Source of the DNA: Megaustenia siamemsis
Lineage: Eukaryota > Mollusca > Gastropoda > Stylommatophora > Ariophantidae
Assembly: GCA_032433765.1 (NCBI GenBank)
Contig: JAVIAB010000073.1
Coordinates: forward strand, 61,464,552 to 61,528,551
DNA length: 64,000 bases
Direction of reading: 5' to 3'
Part shown: piece after piece, positions 21,676 through 32,935 of the stretch
Layout of the letters: every line of letters begins with the position of its first letter
Position numbering within the stretch: position 1 is the stretch's first letter
Position numbers and translations under genes: made by a program
The notes under the pieces: model-generated
Database searches by the model: none
The model's input: the letters and a program-made list of their open reading frames with translations, nothing else
What the model was told of the DNA's origin: nothing

Positions 21676-23090
21676 AGTCTTTAATGGCAGACAAATTAAA
21701 TAAGCTTCCGAAAATAACCGACGAACAAAACGTGTGTGTAAATGACCTAGAGAAAGGTTCTTTGATTGTCTCTCAGCGTTAAGAAAGCACATGGCGTGTT
21801 AATGATAGTCAGTGAGATGAAGACGCCCCTCACCTAAACTAAAATGAAGTACAGCAGTCGTCTTGCCCTATCACGTTGTTGGCATCTTGATGCACTCGCT
21901 GACAAGTCGATCTTCTACCGACAAGCTCTCGAGAAAAAGAATAAGTCTGAAATAAGTTTGCAATTCTAAACTTCGCCTGTAAGGCATTCCACTGTCTGCC
22001 CGTCTCTACATTCGTCATTCTAGAGCCGACAATTTTCAGAGCTTGTGTTTCTTTATCTTTACGACACGGGTTCATTTCCAAGGATTCCTAAATTCTGTTT
22101 GGGCAGTGCTCCATCTGTTATTAGTGTTTCTGCCAAGCTTAAAAAGAAAGAACAGAGCAAATGACAGAGTGGGAAGTGATAGAGTAAAAGAAAGCGAGAT
22201 GAAATACTCGCGCAGACACTTGACAGCTCGTGTGTGTACCCGTGCGCTAGACCGGTCTGTAAGAGAAGAAAGTAATGCGAACAGCAAACACGGTCAGGAG
22301 GGCTTGAATAAGAGAAAAAGACAACGTAAAATGGAGTCAGAAAGAGGCGTTAACACAGGATTAAAAGGAGTAGTGCACTAAGATGGGAGCCAAGAACATG
22401 AGAGCTATGATTTGTCCACGTGTTCTTTTGTCCCTCTTTTTTCTAAGTTTGCTTCTTAATGAGCGTGCAGAGTTGGTGTATTTTGAACTGATCCCTTTAA
22501 CAGAGGTCTCTTAAATACGGCATGTACAAACAACTGTCAGCACTAGAACATCGCTGTTTTTGTAAATGTTGCAGCTGCTGCTTGCAAACATTCATCAATT
22601 GTTGACATGATAACACGATAACAGAAATATTGAACATTGATTCACAAATAAACAAGATGATAACATCTACAGATCAATAGGCTACATATATTTTCACGCA
22701 ATTTAAGTTGTTCTGTCTACATCCTTTCAAATTCTAATAACATGGTAGTATTATCTTCTTTCCTCATCATTACAATCATCCTCTTCTAATTCCTTTTCCT
22801 TCTTATCATTATCATCAACTCTCTGTCTGAACCTTGTTCTCCGTTATTCTGCCAGTCACTGAACAAAATGAAAGTCAGACGTGCATGTCTGGCGTCCATA
22901 GAGAGCTTTCAATTACTGCAGGTTCATCTATTTTTCCTCTATTTCTCTCCATCCCTCTCACGTTTCCTACTACAATCTTTAGCTTGTTATTCAAATTGCA
23001 CACAATCTTGAGCTCAACTATATTTTCAACTGTAGCCTCTATGGTTTCACAAATATGTGTCTTTCTTACTGACTTGCCATCTTGACTGAT
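21676..23090. other. No gene recognised
   Basis: About 1.4 kb with no tandem repeat. The overlapping frames at 21839-22081 (minus), 22043-22381 (plus) and 22072-22287 (minus) show no domain I can identify. Confidence 0.45.
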
Positions 23091-23205
23091 TTATTACTTA
23101 TCAATGTGTTACTTATCAATGTGTTACTTATCAATGTGTTACTTATCAATGTGTTACTTATCAATGTGTTACTTATCAATGTGTTACTTATCAATGTGTT
23201 ACTCT
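23091..23205. repeat. 15-bp minisatellite (ttacttatcaatgtg)
   Basis: Seven to eight perfect units. The Leu-Ile-Asn-Val repeat in the plus frame 23082-23369 is the same array translated. Confidence 0.95.
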
Positions 23206-23596
23206 GTGAAACAAACTTTTCTAATCATCTCAGCGTAATATTCTACCTTTTAATGTGCATGTTTTTAGCTTTTTTTCAGTTTACAATATCCGTACAATTA
23301 TTAATCATGCGTAACATTACGTTATATGTTTTTTTTTTAATTTTGTTGTTGTTAACATTGTTACGTTAGAACATAATTAGTAACCGTTATAAATGTTAAC
23401 ATTAAAACACTAATTACTAACCACAACATACAATTGTTAGCATCAGAAAGAGCCCATTAAAACATTACAATTAAAGTATTACTAAAAACTGCAAAAAAAG
23501 CACGCTTAGATCATTATTATACCAAACAATCAAGAAATAAACATATCTTGTTCTCCTTTCATTTCTTTGAAATGATTAGATATATTCTCATAAGAG
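23206..23596. other. No gene recognised
   Basis: AT-rich spacer. Confidence 0.4.
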
Positions 23597-23760
23597 AGAG
23601 CCGGTAGCGTAGTGGTTAGGACGCTAGCTTGTAGACAAAGTTACCTTTGTTCACTCCCACTCTGACACTCTTCAGTTGACCAAGTAAAACGTTAGAAATT
23701 GTACCTGTCTCGATGAGTCGGTGCCGGTGTTAACTGCTCTTGCCTTCCCTCTCAACTTCA
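23597..23760 (+). mobile_element. tRNA-derived SINE head (S3)
   Basis: 'ggtagcgtagtggttaggac' at about 23603 is a good A-box context and 'gttcactccca' near 23650 is a weak B-box. A body of about 100 bp follows, including 'cgatgagtcggtgccggtg'. The 3' end is not clear. The B-box word is shared with the head at 63845. Confidence 0.6.
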
Positions 23761-24699
23761 ACATTTAATTTGACATTAGTTATGTTCTATAACCCACTAT
23801 CCTAAGACATTTTTGCTTTAAATTTGTTTGTGTGTTTACACAGACATGAATATAAGACAAATCAATATTCTGATCCTGCTATATAAACCATTCATACTTT
23901 TCTTTGCCTACTAAAAAGGGACCGATCACCTTTGATCTGAGGGCAGTAAGCTCGGCTCCGATCTATAATCAACTTATCATCGCATCAGTTCGTTATTTAT
24001 ATTTTGTTAATTGAAATAAATTCTTCCAAGTCGATAAAAACGAGATAGTGAAACAGGACTAAAGAACATATACATCCAGCAACGAGTTCACAAACGTACA
24101 TACTTGCCCAGGTTAACGAGTATATGTTCAATAGCACAACAAAGAACAATGTCAGGAAGTTATCTCTGAACCAGTGAGGCATGCAATTATGTTCAATTTG
24201 TATTTTATGCATGAAGTGATGAGAGCGCGATGGTTCAAAACTATCTTTTTTTAAATCTTATTATAAAACTATAACGTTGCCCCTGCAGTGTGGGGCATAA
24301 TTGTCAAAATAACTTTTTATTTTTCTCGCATATTTCGTCATCAAAGAAGCCTGGCAGTGTCGAATGGTAATCTCGAGGTAATGTTTGAAGTCCGCAGCGG
24401 CAATGAGGGTTTATAATCAGTTACAGTAAGTTGGTCAAATACAAACCAGTAGGAGTTGACATTTGTCAGATTTTGACAAAAACACGGTCTCTTTAATTCT
24501 AAAATGCGAAAAGCTCAATTAGAACACTGGGTTGGCGTTCTATCGTCTGTTTTTGGTAGGGTTAAGTACTCGAACTCATCTACTTTAAGGTCAGAGCTCA
24601 CTAAGAAGAGCCTGGAAGTTCCATACATGAACAGAGCCAGTAACATAAAGCAATCACTTTTACATGACGTCACATACAGGATAAAAATCTTTTGTACTT
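23761..24699. other. No gene recognised
   Basis: AT-rich DNA. Frames at 23997-24212 (minus) and 24504-24701 (plus) are short and unrecognised. Confidence 0.45.
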
Positions 24700-25030
24700 A
24701 ACTTCATCGGCTTCAAAAAAGCATTCGACAGTATTCATAGAGATTCTTTGTGGAACATTCTGAAGCAATATGGCTTACCATCAAACATTTTAAATATTAT
24801 TAATGACATGTATTATGGCTACACATGTGCAGTTCGAACAGAGGAAGGACTGAGCGAATGTTTCCCAATAGAAACTGGGGTTAAACAAGGATGTATTTTA
24901 TCGTCTATGTTTTTTGGAGTTGTTATGGGCTTCATAATGAAGAAATGCTGCACTGGTAATAAAGGCATTGAATGGATACAAGGGGTTCATTTGGAGGACC
25001 TCGACTTTGCTGATGTCATAGTTCTCATAA
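24700..25030 (+). mobile_element. LINE family B reverse transcriptase, 5' part of an interrupted copy
   Basis: The translation reads 'FIGFKKAFDSIHRDSLWNIL' (motif A), then 'GVKQGCILSSMFFGVVM' (motif B) and 'LEDLDFADVIVLIN' (motif C region, where FADV replaces the expected FADD). The frame breaks off at about 25030, where a family D segment begins. The same family resumes at about 26017 with the segment that should follow motif C, so 24700-25030 and 26017-26820 look like the two halves of one element. Confidence 0.8.
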
Positions 25031-25165
25031 ATCGGTTCGGCCACATAACAAGACAAAAAGAACTAACAATGATTCAAAGAGCCATAAACAAACGCTACGA
25101 AAACGCAAGATTAAGAGGAAGACCGAGAAAGAGATGGATAAAGGGAATACTAGAGTCATTTATAT
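25031..25165 (+). mobile_element. LINE family D C-terminal fragment inside the B copy
   Basis: The translation 'FGHITRQKELTMIQRAINKR' followed by 'GRPRKRWIKGILES' matches the family D copy at 43385-44515 ('QRAFNKRCENTRPKG' region) and the one at 45830-46145. It lacks the family's 3' end, so it is not a complete 3' insertion. Confidence 0.75.
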
Positions 25166-26016
25166 ACTTGACGACACAGACATACGACTAATATGTAATT
25201 TGTACTGAGAGCAAACAGCAATAATAAGATATAACAAGGAGAACTCTACACCCATGGACATAAAAAGAGGAGTAAGACAAGGATGCATCCTATCACCAAG
25301 CTTGTTCAATCTATACACTGAGTAAATCTTTAAAAACATCTCAGAGATACTAGACCTAAACATTAATGGAAAGATAATCAATAACCTTAGATATGCTGAT
25401 GATACTGTACTACTAGCAGAAAATCCTAAAGACCTACAACAATTGCTTAATGTAATAAACATAACAAGCAAAAAATATGAACTAGAAATGAATATCAAAA
25501 AGACTAAAACTATGATCATAAAAAAAAAATTCTCAAGACCTGCAATTAAATATCACAGTTGAGGGAATACATCTGGAGACAGTCCAGAGTTACAACTACC
25601 TGGGACATACTATAATCAATTATGGAAAATCCAAAACTGAAATAAACAAAAGAATAGGTATGGCAAACAGTAATTTTAATGCCATGAAAAATATACTAAA
25701 AACAAAACAAATATCAACAGGGCTGAAACTAAGAATGGCAAAATGTTACGTCTTCTCAATATTCCTGTATGGTGCAGAAGCATGGACATTAGACAAGAAA
25801 ACAGAACAGAAAATTGAAGCCTTTGAAATGTGGATTTATAGAAGAATATGTAGAATTGGATGGAAACAAAAGATAACAAACGATGAAGTTTTAAAACAAC
25901 TGAAAATAAAAAGAGAACTACTAAATACAATTAAGACAAGACAAATGCAATTTTTGGGGCATGTTAAAAGACACAACAGCCTACTAAAAGTAATATTGGA
26001 AGGAAAAATACAAGGT
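25166..26016 (+). mobile_element. LINE family C: RT palm and thumb
   Basis: The first frame reads 'YLDDTDIRLICNLY', a stop, 'DIKRGVRQGCILSPSLFNLY' (motif B), a stop, 'LRYADDTVLLAENPKDLQ' (motif C, intact YADD) and 'LEMNIKKTKTMII'. A frameshift occurs at an A homopolymer (about 25521). The frame then continues through 'YNYLGHTI', 'FLYGAEAWTLDKKTEQ' and 'MWIYRRICRIGWKQKITN' to 'LGHVKRHNSLLKV'. It stops abruptly at about 26016, without the 3' end seen in the inverted copy 26855-27484. Inactive, but with most RT motifs still legible. Confidence 0.85.
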
Positions 26017-26820
26017 AAAAATGAAAACACAAATGAAGTATCATTATTAGCCATCAAAATTGGGCTTGAGATCAATCATGAAAAGACTAAGGTCATGAAA
26101 AGCTTAATTCTAAAAGACGACATAAGATAAATGGAAAACAAACCAGTGGAAGAGATCAATCACTTTATCTATCTTGGAAGTCACATTGATCGGGAAGGGA
26201 TACAAGCAAAGAAATTAGAATCAGAATAGCTAAAGCAGCAATGTCTTTCAGAAGCCTTAAAAGTTGTGGAAATCAAAACTCATCAGCACAAACACAAAAC
26301 TTAGACTATTCAAATCAAATGTTTTATCAACCCTTACGTATGCGTGTGAAAGCTGGAAAAGAACAAGAGATATAGAAACAAAGTTGAGTGCATTCGAAAA
26401 TAAATGTCTAAGGAAAATACCTAGTATAGCGTGGAATGAATTCAAAACAAACGAGGAAATTAGAGAAATCTCCAATCAACCACTAATATCTTCAGAATCA
26501 AGAAAAGACGATGTCATATGTTGGACATGTGATGAGAAGAGATAATAACCGAATATCTAAGCAAGCCCTCATGTGGGAAACAACAGGTAAGAGGAAAAGA
26601 GGAAGACCCAGAGAGACACTGAGAAGAACATTGATGAGAGAGGCAAGAGCAGCACGATTCAGTTCCCTCAATGAGATAGAGCTGATTGCGCAGAACAGAG
26701 ACAAATGATGAGATTTGATAAAAGATCTTTACAAAGATTGAAAACTGCTAGAATACAAATTTAGATAAGAGAAGCAGTATCTGGGTCTACGCCATATGTG
26801 CCGGCTACGGCTCGAAAGGT
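26017..26820 (+). mobile_element. LINE family B, 3' part of the interrupted copy
   Basis: 'IKIGLEINHEKTKVMK' follows directly on the motif C region lost at 25030. Next come 'FIYLGSHIDREG', 'LRLFKSNVLSTLTYACESW' and 'YVGHVMRRDNNRISKQAL', and then the 3' end with 'ccggctacggctcgaaagg' near 26800-26819. The same 3' end occurs in the copy at 40998-41622. Frameshifts are present. Confidence 0.85.
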
Positions 26821-26854
26821 CAATAGATAGACAGACATACAGGACAACATTCAG

Positions 26855-27484
26855 TCATCATCATCATTGAGTGCCCTCTCCGCAACGAAGGTTGGCTACC
26901 ATGGATCGCCATTCTACTGTCTCTTGCTTTGATGTTGCATGCTGTCATAGATTGACTTGTCCATCTTTTGATGTTACTCGCCCATGTTAGTCTTGGTCTG
27001 CCTCTGCCTCTTTTACCTTGTATTTTCCCTTCCAATATTAATTTCAGTAGGCTGTTGTGTCTTTTAACATGCCCCAAAAATTTCATTTGTCTTATCTTAA
27101 TTGTATTTAGTAGTTCTCTTTTTATTTTCAGTTGTTTTAATACTCCATCGTTTGTTACCTTTTCTTCCCATCCAATTCTACCTATTCTTCTATAAATCCA
27201 CATTTCAAAGGCTTCAATTTTCTGTTCTGTTTTCTTGTCTAATGTCCATGTTTCTGCACCATACAGGAATATTGAGAAGATGTAACATTTTGCCATTCTT
27301 AGTTTCAGCCCTGTTGATATTTGTTTTGTTGTTAATATATTTTTCATGACATTAAAATTACGTTTTGCCATACCTATTGTTTTGTTTATTTTACTTTTAC
27401 ATTTTCCATCATTGGTTATAGTATGTCCCAGGTAGTTGTAGCTCTGGACTGTCTCTTCAGATGTATTCCCTCAACTGTGATATT
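26855..27484 (-). mobile_element. LINE family C, inverted 3' portion
   Basis: The reverse strand encodes 'MAKRNFNVMKNILTTKQIS', 'LYGAETWTLDKKTEQ', 'LGHVKRHNSLLKLILEGK' and 'GRGRPRLTWASNIKRWT', in an intact frame of about 180 codons (26820-27371). On the plus strand it starts with catcatcatcatt at 26858, the inverse of the LINE's ATG tail. It is 5'-truncated at about 27484. About 450 bp are inverted relative to 25545-26016. Confidence 0.9.
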
Positions 27485-27489
27485 TCAGT

Positions 27490-28033
27490 AACATTCAGTA
27501 GGAAACAAATAATAATAAATGAATATTATTATAGAGGGAAACTTCCGAGGCGATAAGCAACGAATCAATTCAGAGGAAGAGGTATGTTTACAGCACTCGG
27601 AAAAAAATAACAAATAACAATATATGGTCCTTATTTGTCTCCAGTCTAAACCACTGGAAACTACTATTCGTGCTGTTTCGTCCTAAATTTTTGTCTGCAA
27701 GCATTCAGCCTTACCCAATCCGGGAGATACTTGTCTTAATAGTACAAATACACAATTTATTTTTCAGTTGTGATTGCAGCCCTATGCTATAGTCGCGAAA
27801 ACACCTGCGTGAAAGACATCGCCAATGATGGCTAATTTTTAAGTTAGCCGAGTTGGCAGAGATCCCTAACGTCTGGCTTCTCGTGGCAAGGCGCTGTGCC
27901 AAGCAGAACGGGTTCAATCCTGCTTAGGACCATATATTGTTCCTTGTTTTTTTTTCTGTTCTTGATTATTTGTCATTTTTTCCGAGTGTTGTAAACATAC
28001 CTCTTCCTCTGAATTGATTCACAACATTCAGTA
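27490..28033 (+). mobile_element. S1 SINE-like element, folded-back copy with 11-bp TSD
   Basis: A direct repeat 'aacattcagta' at 27490-27500 and 28023-28033 flanks a 522-bp insert. The first 138 bp (27501-27638) are the reverse complement of the S1 tail, from the tail end back to the 'ggaccatatattgtt' word. From about 27639 a nearly complete S1 unit runs in direct orientation: a head with 'gctgtttcgtcc', then a tRNA-like core with an A-box 'tagccgagttgg' (27845-27856, a perfect match to the consensus) and a B-box 'ggttcaatcc' (27911-27920), then a tail that stops at 'gaattgatt'. It therefore has a 5' inversion and a 3' truncation relative to the 437-bp unit at 47451. The frame 27711-27917 (minus) is incidental. 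Confidence 0.85.
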
Positions 28034-28394
28034 AAATGTTCACTTGTGGCTTCTGCCCACGTCACATGTATTTATCAATGGATTCCAAAAGTTTCGCAAG
28101 CGTGGTCGGTACACAACCAAAATTGAATTTGGCCTCTGTTCCTCTTTAATAAGGTCATTTATTAAACCATTAACGTAATATTGTGCTTCCGCTTTTTGCC
28201 ATAACTATTCCTTTTTGTCATCCGTCCAGCGGACGTCACGGCCGTGTATAGTAACTTACAGCAAAGTTCTGTGTAAACATTGAGTTCTTCAATGATCGCT
28301 TCCCGATGGCCTCCCTCCGTCGCAATCGCCCAAAATAATGACGTCTCACTGAATTGGAGTAAATGGATAAAAATGGCGGAAACTTGCAAACTTG
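28034..28394. other. No gene recognised
   Basis: Unique-looking DNA between S1 and the 24-bp array. The minus frames 28162-28398 and 28236-28421 run into the array and have no recognisable domain. Confidence 0.4.
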
Positions 28395-29287
28395 ACATGT
28401 TGGTCTATGCAAACTTGACATGTTGATCTATGCAAACTTGACATGTTGATCTATGCAAACTTGACATGTTTATCTATGCAAACGTGACATCTTGATCTAT
28501 GCACACTTGTCATGTTGATCTACGCAAACTTGTCATCTTGATCTATGCACACTTGTCATGTTGATCTATGCAAACTTGACATGTTTATCTATGCAAACTT
28601 GAAATGTTGATCTATGCAAACTTGACATGTTTATCTATGCAAATTTGACATGTTGATCTATGCAAACGTGACATGTTGATCTATGCAAACGTGACATCTT
28701 GATCTATGCACACTTGTCATGTTGATCTATGCAAACTTGACATGTTTATCTATGCAAACTTGACATGTTTATCTATGCAAACTTGACATGTTTATCTATG
28801 CAAACTTGACATGTTTATCTATGCAAACTTGACATGTTTATCTATGCAAACTTGACATGTTGATCTATGCAAACTTGACATGTTTATCTATGCAAACTTG
28901 AAATGTTGATCTATGCAAACTTGACATGTTTATCTATGCAAATTTGACATGTTTATCTATGCAAACTTGACATGTTTATCTATGCAAACTTGACATGTTT
29001 ATCTATGCAAACTTGACATGTTTATCTATGCAAACTTGACATGTTTATCTATGCAAACTTGACATGTTTATCTATGCAAACTTGACATGTTTATCTATGC
29101 AAACTTGACATGTTTATCTATGCAAACTTGACATGTTTATCTATGCAAACTTGACATGTTGATCTATGCAAACTTGACATGTTGATCTATGCAAACTTGA
29201 CATGTTGATCTATGCAAACTTGACATGTTGATCTATGCAAACTTGACATGTTGATCTATGCAAACTTGACATGTTGATCTATGCAAA
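28395..29287. repeat. 24-bp minisatellite
   Basis: About 37 units containing 'gatctatgcaaacttgacat'. The main variants are gttgatct versus gtttatct and aaacttg versus aaacgtg or cacttgt. The central block (about 28725-29150) is dominated by the gtttatct form and the ends by gttgatct, so variant blocks have spread locally. Confidence 0.95.
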
Positions 29288-29394
29288 ATCTGACTGGTGA
29301 AATAATGATGGTTGAATGGGTGGCGACCATAGTCAGCACCTGGAAACAGTCATCCGGTAGAGAAGGGAGATGGACGATATAAAGAGAGGCGAGA

Positions 29395-31260
29395 TTAGGA
29401 CGGGAGAGAAGGCAAATGGGTGAAACAAAGTGAGGCGAGAGGGCGGGAGAGAAAGGAAATGGGTGAAACAAAGTGAGGCGAGATTAGGGCGGGAGAGAAG
29501 GGAAATGGGTGAAACAAAGTGAGGCGAGAGGGCGGGAGAGAAAGGAAATGGGTGAAACAAAGTGAGGCGAGAGGGCGGGAGAGAAAGGAAATGGGTGAAA
29601 CAAAGTGAGGCGAGAGGGCGGGAGAGAAGGGAAATGGGTGAAACAAAGTGAGGCGAGAGGGCGGGAGAGAAAGGAAATGGGTGAAACAAAGTGAGGCGTG
29701 ATTAGGGCGGGAGAGAAAAGAAATGGGTGAAACAAAGTGAGGCGAGATTAGGGCGGGAGAGAAAGGAAATGGGTGAAACAAAGTGAGGCGAGATTATGGC
29801 AGGAGAGAAGGGAAATGGGTGAAACAAAGTGAGGCGAGATTAGGGCAGGAGAGAAGGGAAATGGGTGAAACAAAGTGAGGCGAGATTAGGGCAGGAGAGA
29901 AAGGAAATAGGTGAAACAAAGTGAGGCGAGATTAGGACAGGAGAGAAAGGAAATGAGTGAAACAAAGTGAGGCGAGATTATGGCAGGAGAGAAAGGAAAT
30001 GGGTGAAACAAAGTGAGGCGAGATTAGGACGGGAGAGAAAGGAAATGGGTGAAACAAAGTGAGGCGAGATTAGGGCAGGAGAGAAAGAAAATGGGTGAAA
30101 CAAAGTGAGGCGAGATTAGGGCAGGAGTGACAGGAAATGGGTGAAACAAAGTGAGGCGAGATTATGGCAGGAGAGAAAGGAAATGGGTGAAACAAAGTGA
30201 GGCGAGATTAGGGCAGGAGAGAAAGGAAATGATTGAAACAAAGTGAGGCGAGATTAGGGCGGGAGAGAAAGGAAATGGGTGAAACAAAGTGAGGCGAGAT
30301 TAGGACGGGATAGAAGGGATATGGGCGATACAAAGTGAGGCGAGATTAGGATGGGATAGAAGGGATATGGGCGATACAAAGTGAGGAGAGATTAGGGCAG
30401 GAGAGAAAGGAAATGGGTGAAACAAAGTGAGGCGAGATTAGGACGGGATAGAAGGGATATGGGCGATACAAAGTGAGGCGAGATTAGGGCAGGAGAGAAA
30501 GGAAATGGGTGAAACAAAGTGAGGCGAGATTAGGGCAGGAGAGAAGGGATATGGGTGAAACAAAGTGAGGTGAGATTTGAGCGGGAGAGAAGGGAAATGG
30601 GTGAAACAAAGTGAGGCGAGATTAGGGCAGGAGAGAAGGGAAATGGGTGAAACAAAGTGAGGCGAGATTAGGACAGGAGAGAAAGGAAATGGGTGAAACA
30701 AAGTGAGGCGAGATTAGGACAGGAGAGAAAGGAAATGGGTGAAACAAAGTGAGGCGAGATTAGGACGGGAGAGAAGGGAAATGGGTGAAACAAAGTGAGG
30801 CGAGATTATGGCAGGAAAGAAAGGAAATGGTTGAAACAAAGTGAGGCGAGATTATGGCAGGAGAGAAAGGAAATGGGTGAAACAAAGTGAGGCGAGATTG
30901 GGGCAGGAGAGAAAGGAAATGGGTGAAACAAAGTGAGGCGAGATTAGGGCAGGAGAGAAAGGAAATGGGTGAAACAAAGTGAGGCGAGATTAGGGCGGGA
31001 GAGAAGGGAAATGGGTGAAACAAAGTGAGGCGAGATTAGGGCGGGAGAGAAGGGAAATGGGTGAAACAAAGTGAGGCGAGATTAGGGCGGGAGAGAAGGG
31101 AAATGGGTGAAACAAAGTGAGGCGAGATTACGGCGGGAGAGAAGGCAAATGGGTGAAATAAAGTGAGGCGAGATTAGGACGGGAGAGAAGGGAAATGGGC
31201 GATACAAAGTGAGGCGAGATTAGGGCAGGAGAGAAGGGATATGGGCGATACAAAGAAAGA
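29395..31260. repeat. 46/43-bp purine-rich minisatellite
   Basis: About 40 units, each with 'gggtgaaacaaagtgaggcg' then 'agattagggcgggagagaa' and 'ggaaat'. A 43-bp form lacks part of 'attag' and is concentrated at 29430-29700. A 'gggatatgggcgatac' variant appears at 30300-30480 and again at the right end. About 80% of plus-strand bases are purines. The minus-strand Phe/Pro/Ser frames across it are read-through. Confidence 0.95.
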
Positions 31261-32330
31261 CACGATTAGGATTTGAGAGAATTACACAAGCAAATGAGAG
31301 GTCACTAAAGGATAGCCTGATGAAGGGAAGGTGTGGTAAAATAATAAGAGGACTGCTAAAAGTGCAACCTCTTGGAGTGCCAAGTCCCGCCCACTTGAAC
31401 ACCTCATAGAGCTTTGTCTTCATGATTGTAATTCTGGCAGGTTCTAATGATTTGAACGGTCCTGCTTCATGAAGGGTTCAGAAGAGAACAGACATATTTT
31501 TCCCCGAATAATTGTTGGATTTAAACCTACCAGCAAGCAACAATAACCAAGTAACAGAAGCAGTAACTAAAACAAAGACTAATCTCCATTGATGTCTTCT
31601 ATTCGGTTAATACCAATGACTTAGCAAACACAAACTCGTCAGGGGGATATGTAACTTGAGGACGAAGGCGAAATGACGTAGACAGATTACCAGAACTGCC
31701 AGAAAACTTGTTCGTGAAAATAAACAAAACTTCATTCGTGAGCTTGTCAAAAATAACAGGGGTAGTTGGTGATGGATATGTCAGATAGGTGAGATAGGGC
31801 ACACCCTTATGGAACATTTTTTTTTTAATGTACATAAACATATGTTTGTTATCTTGTAACGAAATTTTGAAAAATGGCAAATAATAGAATACAAGGTAAA
31901 GTAGGACTTAGGAAGAGTGACAGAACAATTAGAAACTGACAATTGGATCACATGATAAGGGTTCAATGAAAGACGTCACACAGAATCAGAAGGTTAACAT
32001 GACAAATCGTCTCAGTTCTCGGTGTGCTACACGATAGATGTTTGTTCCATTGGACGGATACACGATCTGGTCTCGCGAATTTTAAACTTAAACGGTATAG
32101 CGTTGGGGGAAAAGCCTTACAGTAATAAATTAAAACTTGTACAGATGGTGGGGCCAGTGATTTCTTAACATTTCGCCCAATTTAGCCAGTCCGAAACACA
32201 CTTTTGTTAAACCAGAGTTATAGATTATTTCGGGGTTATTCTGCAATCTTTGAATTACATGACCGGAATGCTAAACACAGTTCACTGAAGTTAACTTCAA
32301 AACATTAACCACATTACACTGATGCAAACT
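31261..32330. other. No gene recognised
   Basis: About 1.1 kb. The words around 31720-31750 ('acttcattcgtgagcttgtc') resemble 19810-19832, so a dispersed repeat may be present. The minus frame 31599-31880 has no domain I recognise. Confidence 0.4.
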
Positions 32331-32935
32331 TCAGAACGCTAATCACACTCCACTGAAGCTAAACTTAGAGCACTAACAATACGCCATTGAAAATTACTAC
32401 AGAGCGCTAACCACACTCCATTGATAATAATTTCTGAGCGCTAACCACACTCCATTGATAATAATTTCTGAGCGCTAAGCACAGACCATTGATAATAATT
32501 TCTGAGCGCTAACCACACTCCATTGATAATAATTTCTGAGCGCTAACCACACTCCATTGATAATAATTTCTGAGCGCTAACCACACTCCATTGATAATAA
32601 TTTCTGAGCGCTAAGCACAGACCATTGATAATAATTTCAGAGAGCTAAACACACTCCATTGAAAAGAAAATAATTTCAGAGCGCTTAGCACACTCCATTG
32701 AAAAGAAAATAATTTCAGAGCGCTTAGCACACTCCATTGAAAAGAAAATAATTTCAGAGCGCTAAGCACATTCCAGTGAAAATAATTTCAGAGTTTCAAA
32801 GCTCTAACCACACTCCATTGAAAATAATTTCAGAGCGCTAACCGCATTCAACTGAAGCTAACATCAGAGCGCTAACCGCACTCAACTGAAGCTAACTTTA
32901 GAGCGCTAATCACACTCAATTGAAGTTACCATTTT
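32331..32935. repeat. 34-bp minisatellite with diverged flanks
   Basis: Units contain 'gagcgctaaccacactccat' and 'tgataataatttc'. They are near-perfect at about 32420-32640. Longer units (with 'gaaaagaaaataatttc') occupy 32650-32770, and single diverged units occur on both sides. Confidence 0.9.

Noticed and set aside
23603..23660. Possible functional tRNA gene
   Set aside because: The A-box context is good but the B-box word 'gttcactccca' is weak and no cloverleaf can be drawn. A SINE head is more likely.
25166..27484. The C(+)...C(-) arrangement considered as one element with long inverted repeats
   Set aside because: The two C segments cover different parts of the LINE (RT to thumb, and thumb to 3' end) and are separated by LINE B, so they are two fragments and not termini.
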